Assembly (NCBI GenBank): GCA_015680685.1
Contig: MNCI01005798.1
Location: 166,051-230,050, forward strand
DNA from: Gnetum montanum
Lineage: Eukaryota > Streptophyta > Gnetopsida > Gnetales > Gnetaceae
Direction: 5' to 3'
Length of the DNA stretch: 64,000 nucleotides
Below are positions 12,610-24,775 of the stretch, piece by piece. Numbering within the stretch: the first letter of the stretch is position 1; each line of letters starts with the position of its first letter. A program made the position numbers and the translations under genes. The notes below the pieces were generated by a model. It ran no database searches. It was given only the letters and a program-made list of their open reading frames with translations, and was not told where the DNA came from.

Positions 12610-14658
12610 GAAAGGGCCTTGGGTAAGTTTATTTCCTTATTATTTTATATGAGTTTTACGTCATTTCTTTTACAAGTGTAGTTAGACTTTATGAGAGTAC
12701 TATATAGCATGAAACCATTTGATCAATGTGAAGTCCAATGTTATGCATGATGAATAAAGCTCATGATTTTTCCTATGTTTTATGACTTTGATTGCTTAAA
12801 CTATAAAAACACCAAAAATACAATTCTCATGCTTATCATACATATTAATTAATTAATTAATTTTTATATTAATTAATCTAAATTTTTCTTCCTTATCCAA
12901 GGAGGACATAACTATATGGTATGGTGTTAGACTATCAAGATTATGACTAAGAGCCATTTTATAATTTTTTTGTAAGATGTTGTACCTATTCCTTAAGGGA
13001 TTGCAACACATGAGTGTGTGCATGTATGAGCATTATCACTTATCTTGAGAGGGATTGTAATGCATATGTATTATTTATTATTTTATTATTATCTTTATAA
13101 AATTCATAAAAATTATAAATATTCTATCTTCTCCTACTATGGAAATATGGGTTTCTCATGTATTATATGTATTATAACATCTTTTATATTTATGAAATGT
13201 AACAACATACATAATCATTCTTGGAAATCTACTCAACATTGTATTCAAAGTTAATGACTAGATCACATTGTGTTTGGTATGATATAATTCCATTAGTCAT
13301 GGATGGTGAGATTCCTATAAAAAGAAAGAAAAAAAATGAAAAGTACAAAGACCAATATGTGTTCAAGCTCACCACCTTAAAATCCATCTTTAATTAAAAT
13401 TTATGGCTAAGACTATCATAGTGGTAAATCCTTAGATGCTACACATTCACTGTAGGATGAACAACAAGCTTGATATTCCATAGAACTTCCAAGGACTTCA
13501 CAAGTTTAACAAAAATTTATGATGCTCCCATAAGGCATCCTCACATACTCCTTAGGGAAGAAGTAAATTGATAAACACTTGAACCTATCAAGGTTACAAT
13601 GTAGATCTCCTCGTAGTAAGAATCTATGCTCTGTGAAGCTTCCAAAATTACAACAAGAATGAGAGCATAGGATGGATGTTTCTACAAATCAAATCTACAA
13701 ACGTTATGCACACACTAGGGCTATATAATGAATGGAATAGAAAGTCTTAGATCCATATCCATATATGCATGATACAACAATGAGAGTATAATGGCTTTGA
13801 TCAACATGTACAAATGAATAAATCAAAAAAAATTGAATTATTAGGAGAATGATGTAGCAATGATGGTTCAACCCCTAATAATTCTCCAACTCTTACAAGA
13901 TCTAAGCTATAACAAGATGTCTAATCTAAATGGATTAAGCTAATTATTATCTTATATTACTTGGAAAATCAAGATACAAAATCATTTTTTTATAATTGTT
14001 GCATCAATGTAAGTATCCTACTAAGAACTAGAGTTTCAAAATGACTACAAGCTACTTTTTTATTTCCTTCAATAGCTACCTAGTATTTCCCAAATAAAGC
14101 TTGGACATCCACACTGAGAAGAAACATGTTTGTGATGGATGTCTAGTATAAGTTGGAATGTCCATCTTAAGATCTACTTCTACTCTAGTCAAGCATCCAT
14201 ACATTGGCTCAAATGTCTACCTTGAAGCCTAGGACATCTAGGCCAAAATTTGGGATGTCTAGTCTAGGTGAGAGTTGACTTCTAAAATCTACTTGATCCT
14301 TGCATAGATGTCTACAATACAACCTAGATGTATAGGTTTTATCCAAGTTTGAGAGAAAATGATTTTAACTTGGTTAATGCTTGCCTCCACATACCTTAGA
14401 ATTCTTGATTCAACTTCCTTAACTTCTACTTTATCTAGGTTCTCAACAACTTGGTCAAATCATCTTTCTTGATCTTTAGTCCTTATTTTGACCTAGGACT
14501 ATAGAAAATTGACTAAAAATAGTTTCTTTGATTCTTTTAATCATCCTAAACATGTACACAAAGATACAAACATGCATCTTCATTCTTTGAAGTTTAACAC
14601 ACCAAAATCAAACAAGAACAATCAACAATTTTTTCATCTTCAACTCAACAACTTCTTA
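12610..14658. other. AT-rich region without gene; probable leader of a copia-type element at its right end
   Basis: No coding frame is supported. The small open frame at 13045-13254 is Tyr/Ile-rich in low-complexity DNA and looks like chance. A TTAATTAATTAA run lies near 12850. Imperfect GGACATC(T)/GATGTCTA motifs recur at 14100-14340. 14560-14658 is the presumptive leader next to the primer site at 14659, for a minus-strand element whose coding part is not recognisable. Confidence 0.35.
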
Positions 14659-14670
14659 GCTTTGATACCA
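14659..14670 (-). promoter_or_regulatory. primer binding site, initiator tRNA-Met type
   Basis: On the minus strand it reads TGGTATCAAAGC, one mismatch from the common plant copia primer site TGGTATCAGAGC. It is separated by two bases from the LTR end at 14673, the usual geometry. Confidence 0.68.
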
Positions 14671-14672
14671 CT

Positions 14673-16141
14673 TGTTAGAGACTAGAAGAAAAATAAAGTC
14701 CCCAAGAGCTATTTGCAATAGAAATTTCAACTTCAAACTCATTGATTTTGGAGTGGTAATTCTATAATATCATGGGTCATAGAATATAACCACGAGTTGT
14801 GATGACTAACTATGGTTCATATTCAAGTGGTGTTATTTTACCACAAGGTAACCATAGGTTGTGATTTTCCAAATCATAGAAAAAATTAATTTTAAGTAAA
14901 CCATGAGTGGATCACATTAATGGTCTAGTCATGGTGAATATGTTGACCACTTGGTACCTCTTCTATAATTGAAACTTATCCACAAGTGGAGCATGAGTTG
15001 TAGAGCTTCTAAAAAATAAATGAGTGGACCATGAGTCATGGTGAAAAGAAATCTTTCACCACATGTTATGGTGAGATTGTGATCCCTAAAGATGGTTTTC
15101 TACAGTTCTTGGCTTTTGAAAATTTATAAAAATGCTTACTACAAGTCATGATCTGGTTATGATAAGATCATGGTTTTGTAAGAAATAGAGGAACACTCAA
15201 AAAATTAATTTTAAATGTAATTTAGGTAAATATGATAGCTCAAACCTTATAAAATAACATGAAAATATGTTTCAAATTCTCTTCAAAATTTAATGAAATC
15301 TTGGATTGAAATTAAAACATCAACTATATCTCCAATTCTTCATGTGCAACATGCACAAAACCCATGAAAACATGCATAAACCCTTGAATCCTCACGAAAT
15401 TAATGTCAAATGCTCTTAGAAACTCATAATAAATATGAGGGATGATAAAAACAAGATAGAGAAGCTTGGCACAAGCTCATGCAAAGAAATAAATGAAATT
15501 TTACAGGTAATTAACATAAAATATGCTAAAACCCTTTAACATAAACATGAAACAAGAGAGTAAATGACTTAAATCTACAAATTGGAAGTAAATCATATGA
15601 AAAAAAGTATCAAAAAACTTCTAAATTCTTCAGTACTTCATTTAAAACATGATAACATGCAATTAACTTTAGAAACTTAAAACATGAGAATTTATGTGAA
15701 AAACTTGCAAGAATGTATGTATATGTGGGAAATTATAAAATAAGATCATGTGAGAACTTAAGAGTGAACCCATAGAAATGGAATTTACTCCTCAAGATAT
15801 GAGAACCATACTCCAAAAATGCAAAAAATAAAAAGGGTTGAAGCTAGAAGAGCTTTAACAAAGCACAAAATACTTTCATAAGAACACTCATAATTGAAGG
15901 AAAGGGAGAGCCTCTATTCTCTTCAATTCAAAAATAAAAGGCTAGTTACAATGGGAGTTGTTTACTCCTATTTATACTTTTTTTAGTAGATCTTGCTTAT
16001 TTGGGCATGGGTCTTACATGATGGCTCTTGAGCCCTTCTTTCTCTTTTTAGATATTTGTTCACACCCTAACCTTCTAGGATCTTTTTTCTTCAAATAAAT
16101 ACACTTTTAACACTTATTACATCAAAGTAAGGACATCAACA
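14673..16141 (-). mobile_element. 5' LTR of a Ty1/copia-type (or non-autonomous) element
   Basis: Left edge TGTTAG next to the primer site at 14659-14670; proposed right edge ...GGACATCAACA at 16141. On the minus strand it therefore begins TGTTGATGTCC and ends CTAACA, giving TG...CA ends and about 1469 bases. A TATA-like box reads on the minus strand near 15980-15970. The left edge is good because of the primer site; the right edge rests only on terminal dinucleotides. No gag-pol was found to the left, so the element may be a coding-free derivative or badly eroded. Confidence 0.5.
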
Positions 16142-16759
16142 TGAAAAGGAAAAAATACCACTATATCCTACTTGACTCAATATCAAAAAGAAATGAAAAT
16201 AGTGGAGTTAGAAGCACACATTTATACTATTTTTAATACAAGATAAGAATCTTGCACTATCACCATAGATCCTCGCGAAGATTTGTGTTATGTTGCTACT
16301 TGGATTGCTTAGATAGTTATTGTAATTTGTAATATATGTAACATAGTGGTGGAAAGCTATGAGGAATTTCATATGGACTCTTTGATTTGAGAATCCATCA
16401 TAGCCAATAGTCACATGTTAATTAGAAACCTTTATTTGAGTTTGGATTAACTTAAAGATTAGTGCACATACTAGTTACATGGATGAAACATTATTTTCCT
16501 TGATTATCTTGTAATTAAATACTACTAACTATTAATGTTTGATATTGTAACAAAAAAATTTTATAATCTACTTTTGTTGCATAGTAATGCTTAACTACTT
16601 CATTGAACTTATAATTATTTTACATGAGATGAATATAATTTTTGTTTAATAATGTTTTTTTTCCTACAAACATAATGAAATTCCTAGTGATGCAATGTCT
16701 AGCAGATGTTTTTTTAATTCAAATATAATATAATTTCAATTATCTATTAAAAATGTAGT
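16142..16759. other. no gene seen; host DNA or older repeat flanking element A
   Basis: AT-rich with no supported feature. The minus-strand open frame at 16208-16414 has no recognisable domain. The last five bases before element A (16760-16764) form its target duplication. Confidence 0.4.
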
Positions 16760-16764
16760 GTTGT
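16760..16764. repeat. target site duplication of element A, left copy (GTTGT)
   Basis: GTTGT directly precedes the TGATGAAGTG start of the 5' LTR. The same five bases follow the 3' LTR at 37900-37904, 21.1 kb away. Confidence 0.68.
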
Positions 16765-17630
16765 TGATGAAGTGTATTTTCTCTAGCTCCTATATCAAAG
16801 CCTTCATATCAAATACCCAATATCAGGGACCAATAAGTAATGTTGGATATTCGATATCACAGGATGTGTGTTGACCTATAAATATAGCACTTGGGTGCAT
16901 GGTTTGGAGTAATCTTTTATCATAGTGTAGCAAAGCTCTTATAGGATTTCTTTCCCAAAGTTAGAATATTTTCCCAAGTGCCTGCATCAGGAGTCATTGA
17001 GTATAAAGATCTTTATTTAAGCACTGTTGTACCTAAGCATGGTAGTGTGTGTAATAATAAAGATGAGCTTTCTAATAAACCTTGTAGCACTTTCGCTATA
17101 TTAAATATTTTCTTCATGCATTTAATGTTTCATGTACTTTTATTTAATGCTTTTAAGTAATTAAGCTAGATTAAATAGTAATTAGTTAAGCACATAAATA
17201 TGACTACTTCAAGTGTGCACATGACACCTGGTAATCCCAATAATGCTTAATGTTTGGTAACCCAGTAGTGTTATACGTGTTTAGGATGTGTATGAAGAGT
17301 GGAACTAGATGCTTATGTTAGGATTAATTAGACATTGATTAGTTAGTTAGATTAAATTATTAATTAAATTATTTCATTCCTTTCATCCTTTATTTTAAGC
17401 ACCCAAAACATAAAACATAAAAATAATAAAAATCATATGCCTCGATTACACTTAACCATACCTTTACATATCACAAGTGTAATTGGAAAGACAATGAATA
17501 ACTATTAGGGTAAGTTTACTTCCTAGATGTTAGTATAACAGAAGATAAAGAATCCATGAAATTCAACTAGATATCACATGAACACTTAGTGATTCGTATG
17601 ATTGAGCATAGGTTTATTTGCCCCTCATCA
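16765..17630 (+). mobile_element. 5' LTR of element A
   Basis: It begins TGATGAAGTG and ends CCCCTCATCA. U3 carries several GATATC-like motifs within the first 130 bases, then TATAAATATA at 16877-16886, which should drive element transcription. It is the counterpart of the 3' LTR at 37066-37899; the two differ at very roughly one base in six by eye over the first 150 bases, so the insertion is old. Small open frames inside (for example 16978-17160) are not genes. Confidence 0.85.
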
Positions 17631-17631
17631 T

Positions 17632-17649
17632 TGGCGCCATTGTCAGGGA
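17632..17649 (+). promoter_or_regulatory. primer binding site of element A (tRNA-Asp)
   Basis: TGGCGCCATTGTCAGGGA matches 15 of 18 bases of the complement to the plant tRNA-Asp 3' end and lies one base after the LTR. All three mismatches are C-to-T or G-to-A. Confidence 0.85.
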
Positions 17650-17802
17650 TTCTTTTTTGTTTGAAACATGCACTATCTAGGCATAGTAAAAATCATTTAC
17701 ATCATTGGATGAAGCCTAAGGTCAAAATCATCCTTAAAATAAATATAATAATTGAAGCATACTAATATCTTATTCTAATTGAAAAATTATTCTTCTGATA
17801 GG

Positions 17803-20100
17803 CATGATGATACTAGTCCACCAATGAATCAAGAATGTAGGATGGTAGATAGCCTTCTAAATGAGTATGTGCCTGACTTCACCTTCATCCTACATCAAGA
17901 TGAAGAACTGTGGTGGAAAGATATGAAGGAAAACATTGTAATGCCTTTCAATTAATTTGTGCTTGGGATGCTACTTAAAACTCTTAGGAGGTTGGGCATC
18001 TAGGATCTTCAAGAAGAGTACATTGTGCATGACCATGACTATCAGGACAACCATCCCATTGAAACATAATGTAAGAGAGATTGACACCAAGAGAAACACC
18101 ATGAGGTTATGAAGGAAAAATGGTTTGACAATCCCTTGTTCCTACTCAACAAAAACAACAATGAGGATCCCATCTCTGGAAGTTCTCAACATGAAGACTC
18201 TCCACCCCTTGATATTGTTGATGGAGATGTGAACTTGAATCTACAGTCAACTATCAACAATCCAAGTTCAGGCATAAGTAGATGTCAAAGTAAGGGTTTG
18301 GGAAAGCATTAATATGATAAGAAAGTTGATGAATGTTATTGTGACAAGAGTAGATGAGGTGGTGGTAGTCCTTCTCCTTCTTTTCCCTCTTCATCTACAC
18401 CTTTTTCTTCCTCTTCTGGTTCTAATAGATGTCGTAGAAAGAATAACCATAATGAAGGTAAACAGCAGGACAATGATAATCATAAAGACCATCATGAACA
18501 AAGGGGTATTAGAGGACATCATAGGCATCATCAAGATTTTCATGATGCCTATGCCTTACAAAATATTGAGAATGATTGATGGAAATTAAAGCTATTTCCT
18601 AGGACACTCATCAAGGAAGAAGAAAGCTAGTATTAGTCATTGGAGCTAGAATCCATCTATAGGTGGAGTACAATGCTAAAGTTGTTCAATGATAAATATG
18701 AGATGTACTATCAAGTATCTAATCTGAGAAAGCAGATCCAAGGATCGAAGAAAGGAATACATGAACCCTTAGACACTACCATGGGTAGATATTATTCTCT
18801 CATACATCAATGCCCTAGCCATGGTTATTCTCAATGGGAACAACTTCACCACATCATAAATGGACTCAAATCAGAAATGAGAAGAGCTCTTGGAGTCTAT
18901 GCCCAAGGGAGACTATTATAATTAAGAGTCCATCAAATCAAAAGGCTAATAGAGTAGGTAGCAAAAGAAGAAGGAGAGCTAAGAAAATAAGAAAGTGTAA
19001 AAGAATATAATAGGAATCCTTTCATTAGAAAGAGGGAAGTTCATGTCTATGATAGTGAGGAGGAGTCACCACTTGATGAGGTGGTGAATAGAAAGACCTA
19101 GCCAATCCAAAAATCTATGTCTAAAATTTTGGTCAAGGTAGATAAAATGTGGGATTCATTGGATGAAAAATTCCAAACTACTCTAAAAATTGTAGAAGAA
19201 TCAAGAGAGCAGAGTAGTGATCATGACCACAGGAGGTGGAAAGCAGCTCAACATGTCTACCAAAGGGGCAAGGGTAAAGCTACTGTAGTAGAAGAAGTTG
19301 TGAAGCCTAAATCAAATGATGATGGTGGATATGACATCTGCCATTATGAACATCCCAGGGGATGTTGCCCCATTGTTTCACACTTGCATGAATTAGGGGT
19401 GTACACACTAAATCCTAGATTGGCAAGGAGGTAGGTGCCTAGAAGATTGTCTTATCCTCAAGGTAATCCTATGTATTTTCATCAATACTAAAACTACTAT
19501 TTAAGTGGAGCTTCATGACAACTTTATGAGCAGTACCAGCAATGGTAGCATCCATAGTCATGGGGGATGCCACCACCAAGAAAGTAGTACCCTTAACAAC
19601 AACCAAATCCATATGGGTACTATGTTTAGTAACCCATTTCTTTACATGAATCTTCTACTCACACCACCTTTCAACATCACGACTATCCTCCATAGTATTA
19701 TAGAGCTCATTCTTCATCTACCAGAGGGGAAATCCCATATTCCTATCATCCTTCTCATCTTTCTGCATATGCCCCTCCACCCTTAACCCAATTATCACCT
19801 GCTTTATCAATGCAGGGAGATATTTCACCTCGGCTGCAACAACGTAATGCAATGAGGGTTATTAACTTATAGTTAGCTCCTAACCCAAGTGGTTTAGAAA
19901 CTAGACCATGAAAATGGCCTTTCTTTGCAACCAATAGCCCAACTAAACCCTCACATATACATGTAGCTGGAAACCCTACTTATTCATCCCCCTCTACATC
20001 TAATCCATTTGAGTCCCATTCAAACCAAATGCCTCCCAAAGTGCATATTGTCATGTTAACTCATATGGTAACCAATTTGATAAAAGCTAGACACCTTCCT
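17803..20100 (+). pseudogene. element A gag
   Basis: Capsid-type structural protein of the retrotransposon particle. The N-terminal part (from about 17845) has VPDFTFILHQDEELWWKDM, shared with element C. A Ser/His/Arg-rich low-complexity linker follows at 18330-18540. The retrotransposon Gag core lies at about 18560-18920: WSTMLKLFNDKYEMYYQVSN, then YYSLIHQCPSHGYSQWEQL and NGLKSEMRRALGVYAQGRL. A degenerate zinc knuckle sits near 19330-19370 (YDICHYEHPRGCCP, first Cys lost), and a Gln/Pro/Tyr-rich tail runs to about 20000. At least fifteen stops and several frameshifts break it. The same order appears in B on the other strand. A Gag/pol junction cannot be placed precisely. Confidence 0.75.
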
Positions 20101-20660
20101 AGGAAACTATCTAATCCTAGAATTTCCCTTATTTACCTTCAAATCACTAGGAATGAGCATTGTAAGGCTCTTCTAGATTTAGGTTCTAGTGTTAATCTAA
20201 TTTTCCATGAGATGTATAAAGCCTAGAACCTACCTCCAGTTAAGAAGAGCAACATTCATCTCAAGTTGGTTAATTAGTCCATCATTGTTTCCTTGGAACT
20301 AGTAAAGGACATTGTGATCATTGTTTATATGTGATCCTACCCCATCGATTTCTTGGTGATTCGAGTGAACAATTACAAGGTAGAATTTCCAATCATCATG
20401 GCAAGGGCTTAGATGAGCACTATTGATGCATGATTAGGGATCTAAGATTTTTTTCTCAAAATCTCTAAAAAAATTATTTGGAAAGATCAAGAGGAAGAAA
20501 GTTCCATGCATCATGTACAATGATACTAGGTGCAACTATGTGGAAACACTATGGATCATTAATAATGTATCTATCAAATCATGTAGTCAGTGTGCTAATA
20601 TATTTAAAATTCAAAGGCACCTACATGTAGTAGCCACAAAGTAAAAGGGCATCCAGTGGC
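20101..20660 (+). pseudogene. element A protease
   Basis: Aspartic protease that would cut the polyprotein. The active-site stretch ALLDLGSSVNLI is at about 20173-20208; the Asp is preserved. Downstream, a FLVIRVNNYKVEFPIIMARA stretch near 20350-20410 is the second half of the retropepsin fold and matches the FLIIMGRTWLSTIDA region of B. Several stops follow. The DLG-S/A-SVNL form instead of DTG/DSG is usual for Athila/Tat gypsy elements. Confidence 0.72.
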
Positions 20661-20999
20661 TGATAGTTGACCCTGAGAGTAGCTAAAAACTTTGCATGGA
20701 ACCTACTAAGAGCCTAACATATGCCTACGTCAAAGGCATGGATGAATTGAAACAAGTTCATCATCAACTCTATGATGACGCAAATGATGATACCTATTGG
20801 GAAGAGTTGGAAATCCCTAAAAATTTTAAACAAGATCCCATAGAGTTGAAAACTCTACCTATTGGCATGGAATATGCATTCTTGAAAAATGGGAAGTTGG
20901 TAATAATTAATGCAAATCTTACTCCTAAACAAAAGGAAATGTTGTTTAAGGTGGTCAATAGATGACCAACAACCTTTGCTTAGTCATATCCTAAAATCA

Positions 21000-21920
21000 T
21001 AGGGATTGATCCTAGTATATGCTAGTAGTGCATCTACACTAATCTGGCCATGAAGCCAAAGAGGCAAGCATAGTAATGATTGAACTCCAAATTGAAGTAG
21101 ATCATCAAAGAGGAAATTGAATAACTCCTCAAGGTTGGGTTTATCTATCCCATTGTAGATAGTAAGTGGGTTAGCCCACTCGTGATTGTGCCAAAGAAAA
21201 ATGGCAAGTGGTAGGTCTACATCAACTTTCGGCTATTGAATATGGAAACCTTCAAAGATCACTTTCCATTGTCATGTGTGGATGAGATGTTGAACATAAT
21301 TTATAGGCATTTCTATTACATTTTTTTTGGATAGTTACAGTGGCTATAACCAAATTTAAATCATGCCAAAGGATCAATCCAAAACAACATTCATGAGTCT
21401 ATGGAGGACTTTTGCATATCAAAATATGCCTTTCAACTTGTGCAATGCCCCTACCACATTCCAATGTCTGTTCTTGAGTATTTTTTTAGTATCAAATCAA
21501 TATCTGGGTGGAAGTCTTCATGGATGACTTTTCCACCTATGGGGCTACATTTAAGCAAGCCCTAGACCATCTTAAGTAAGTGCTCAAAAGTTGTGTCGAG
21601 ACTAATATCTGGCTCAATTGGCAGAAGAGTCATCTAATGGTCTAGGAAGACATTGTGTTGGGGCATAGAATCTCAAAGTAGGGATTGAGGTTGACCCTAA
21701 AAGAATTAGGGTCATCCAAGGAATTACCCATCAACCAAAAACTATACAAGATGTTTGATCATTATTTGGACACACTGGTTACTATTGAAGATTCATAGAT
21801 AATTTCTCTAAGATTGAAAAATCATTGGTCAAGAAAATAAAGAAGGATGCTCCATTTTTTTTGGACTAAGGAATGTTAAAATACATTCCAATAGTTAAAG
21901 GAGAAACTCATAGAAACTCC
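21000..21920 (+). pseudogene. element A reverse transcriptase
   Basis: Polymerase domain of pol. In order: PSIC..CIYTNLAMKPKRQ near 21015-21065, WVSPLVIVPKKNGKW near 21168-21212, NFRLLNMETFKDHFPL near 21225-21272, a shifted segment with TFQ/FLSI traces at 21440-21490, then VFMDDFSTYG near 21514-21543 with both catalytic Asp residues intact, HL..VLKSCVETNIWLNWQKSHLM near 21565-21640 and a VLGH equivalent at 21655. At least three frame changes lie between these blocks. The MDDFS motif and the NW.KSH.M block are characteristic of the Athila/Tat lineage. Confidence 0.82.
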
Positions 21921-21949
21921 AATTCTATGAGCACTAGACTGGTCTAGAC

Positions 21950-22320
21950 CATTTTATGTCATGATAGATGTATCAAATTATGCCTTGGGGATTGTGCTTA
22001 CATAGTTGGATGATAAGAAACATCCATATTATATCCATTGTGCAGTTCAAAGCATTGTGGGCACACAGCTAAACTACACCACTACGAAAAAAGAACTAAT
22101 GGCAATGGTGTATGCTGTAAAAAAGTTTAGGCACTATGTGCTTGGATACAAAGTGTTCATGCACATGAATCATAGTGTAGTTCCCTTCCTAATGACTAAG
22201 CCAATGATGAGTCCCCATTTCATACACTATTTGGTGATCTTGTAAGAATTTGATCTTACAATGATAGATTGAAAGGAAACTAAGAATGTGGTTGCTAACC
22301 ACTAGTCTTAATTATGATGG
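21950..22320 (+). pseudogene. element A RNase H
   Basis: Degrades the RNA strand during cDNA synthesis. It begins MIDVSNYALGIVLTQLDDKK near 21960-22020 (first catalytic Asp kept) and continues through LNYTTTKKELMAMVYAVKKF near 22070-22130 (Glu kept). FMHMNHSVVPFL near 22160-22190 has Asn where the conserved TDH motif has Asp. The segment 22006-22245 is still open, though the domain as a whole is not. Confidence 0.75.
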
Positions 22321-22429
22321 AAGAACAAAGAGAAGGAAAGCCCACTATTTGATCATTTTCTTGATGAACTCATCTTTACTAGGGCTATAACTAAATAATT
22401 GTGCATTGATCCTAAATGATACAATGGCA

Positions 22430-23449
22430 TTCTCACCTATCTTCTTACTCAAGAGGTGCCATAAGAGCTAGACCACTAGAAGAAACAATAGTTTCTTCAC
22501 CAGGTGAAACACTTTATGGAGATCAACGAGCATCTCTATAAGGTGTGCATCGATGGCCTGCTTTGTTAGTGTGTCCCTAATGCTGATCAATTGCACATTC
22601 TCTAGGATACTCATGAGGGTCCTTGTGGGGGCCACTATTTATGGAGATGCATGGCTAGTAAGATTCTAATGGCAAGATATTATTGACCAACACTTTTTAG
22701 GGATTCTCACCAATTTTTTAGCTCTTGCAAATTTTGCCAACATGATGGTGGAATGACCACTTGTATAGAGGAACCTCACTAGTGGTTCCAACCACTAGAA
22801 CCCTTCAACATTTGGGACATTAACTTCATGGGTTCCATCATACCCATGTCAAATGAAAATGCATATATCATAGTCATTATTGACTATTGTATGAAATGTG
22901 TAGAAGTAGTAGTCATCACTAATTGTACATCTTCTACTACTACTAAATCTTTACAATGAAATTTTGTAAATAGGTTTTGGTGTGCCACATGCACTAATTT
23001 CTGACAATGGAACTCATTTTATAGGCACTACCTTTCGAAAGCTCATGCAACACTTAGGGGTTGAGCATAAATTAATAACACGTTATCATCCCCAAATCAA
23101 AGATCAAGCTAAGGTTACAAATAGGGAAATCACTAAGATCTTAATGAGAATAATTAACAAATAAGGAGGGACTAGAGCATGAAACTCAACGATGCCCTGT
23201 AGGCCTATCACTCCACCTAGAAGGTCCCTATAACCTACTCTCCCTATGAGTTGGTGTACAAAAAATTGCCAACTCTTCCTATTTAATTTGAGCTTCATAC
23301 ACTTTCAACAATCTATGACCTTAACCTTAACTTAAGTCTAGCATTAAAATTAAGATTAATGAATCTCAACCTACTAAAAAAATCGATTGGTGGCCCTATC
23401 ATCTAATGAGTTGCAAAAGGCATTTAACAAAAAAAGACATGATCTTAGG
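22430..23449 (+). pseudogene. element A integrase
   Basis: The zinc-binding H2C2 region is readable at about 22610-22745: HEGPCGGHYLWRCMASKIL, then SCKFCQH. The catalytic core has WDINFMG near 22815 (Asp 1) and, after a frame change, PHALISDNGTHFIG near 22985 (Asp 2). TNREITKIL near 23118 keeps the Glu, so all three catalytic acids survive although the frame is broken. The tail runs to 23449 and continues at 24776; the two halves are separated by the fold-back insertion. No chromodomain is seen. B carries the same protein on the other strand (31160-30060). Confidence 0.78.
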
Positions 23450-23454
23450 ATTAG
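23450..23454. repeat. target duplication ATTAG, left copy, of the fold-back LTR unit
   Basis: ATTAG at 23450-23454 and again at 24771-24775, exactly flanking the TGATGAAT...ATTCATCA termini. In element B the uninterrupted counterpart reads straight across, confirming that this is an insertion point. Confidence 0.85.
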
Positions 23455-24770
23455 TGATGAATTTTTGTTTGCCAGGCCCCGATATTGGATACTCAATATT
23501 GGATACATGATATCACAACCTAGATAACGATATCGAATACATAATATTGTGATTCCAATGTTGGCTTATAAATATAGAACTCAGGCGCACAGGAAAGTGG
23601 AAATTGGTAAGTCATTAGTTAGTCATTAGGAGTTGAGAGTCTTTTTGTTACTTTTTAGTTCTTTTCCTAAGTGCATGCCCATAGTGTGATGCTTGTAATT
23701 GTTTGGAACCTTTGTTCGAGTGTGATGTACTTGGACATGCATACAATCGATAATAAAGATTGAGATTACTCCATCATTGTAGCATTCACTTAACTTTTTT
23801 AATTGTTTAATTGTTAATTGTTAATTATTTTTTTCTTAGTTAATATTTCTTTATCATTATTTACTATTCCTATTATTAATGTGGAATGAGTACATCTCAA
23901 TCACAAATATTTTAGTGTAACTACTTGGTAACCTAGTAATGTATCTAGTAGTGCTCAAGTAATGTGCGCTTGGTAACCCTAGAAGTAGTACATGAGGTCC
24001 AAGGTGCATACAAATGATTAAGGATGGATGCTCATCACACTTAGGCTAGCTTAGATTTTATTTTCCATTGTCTATTAGTTCACTCAAGTTATTTCTCATT
24101 GATGTTAGGAGTAGCATAGTAATTATGAATCACATCATTAACCTCACTCTAGACCAAACCATACGTGATAAAGCAAATACTAGTCCATGTGGAAAGACAA
24201 TGAACTACGATCAATGTGTAACTATCTAGGTGCCACAACTAGTTCATCTGCAGAGTTTGGTCGGATTGTATGTACATGCTCATATTCGTATGGTTGAGCA
24301 TAGGGGTACCTTGTCACTCATCGAGTACTCATTCTACATTAACAATAGGAATGATAAATGACGATGAAGAAATATTAACTAAGAAAATAATAATTAATAA
24401 TTAACAATTAAATAATTAAGAAACTAAGTGAATGCTATAATTATGAAGTAATCTTGATCTTTATTGTCAATGGTATGCATGTCCAAGTACGTCACACTCG
24501 AACAAAGGTTCCATACAATTACAAGCATAACACTGTGGGCATGCACTTGAGGAAAAGAAAAGAACTAAAAATTAACAAAAAGACTGTCAACTCCTAACAA
24601 TCAACTAATGACTTACCAAATAGATTCCTTTCCTATGCACCCAAGTGCTCTATTTATAGGCTAACATAGGAATAATGATATCATGTATTCGATATTGTTA
24701 CCCAAGCTATGATATCGCCTACCCAATATTGAGTATCTGATATCAGGGCTTAGCAAACTATGATTCATCA
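23455..24770. mobile_element. 1.3-kb fold-back LTR dimer inserted in element A
   Basis: A unit starting TGATGAATTT and ending GATTCATCA, flanked by the 5-bp duplication ATTAG. 23455 to about 24324 is a full LTR of the same family as A and B in plus orientation: GATATC motifs, TATAAATATA at 23567-23576, and the inner end GAGCATAGGGGTACC near 24297. About 24326-24770 is the reverse complement of roughly the first 440 bases of that LTR. The unit therefore has arms 23455-23893 and 24326-24770 around a 430-base spacer. It has no internal region and no coding frame. Ordinary solo LTRs do not contain an inverted partial second copy. Confidence 0.8.
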
Positions 24771-24775
24771 ATTAG

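Noticed and set aside
12840-12875. TTAATTAATTAA run as a regulatory site
   Set aside because: Simple AT repeat in AT-rich DNA.
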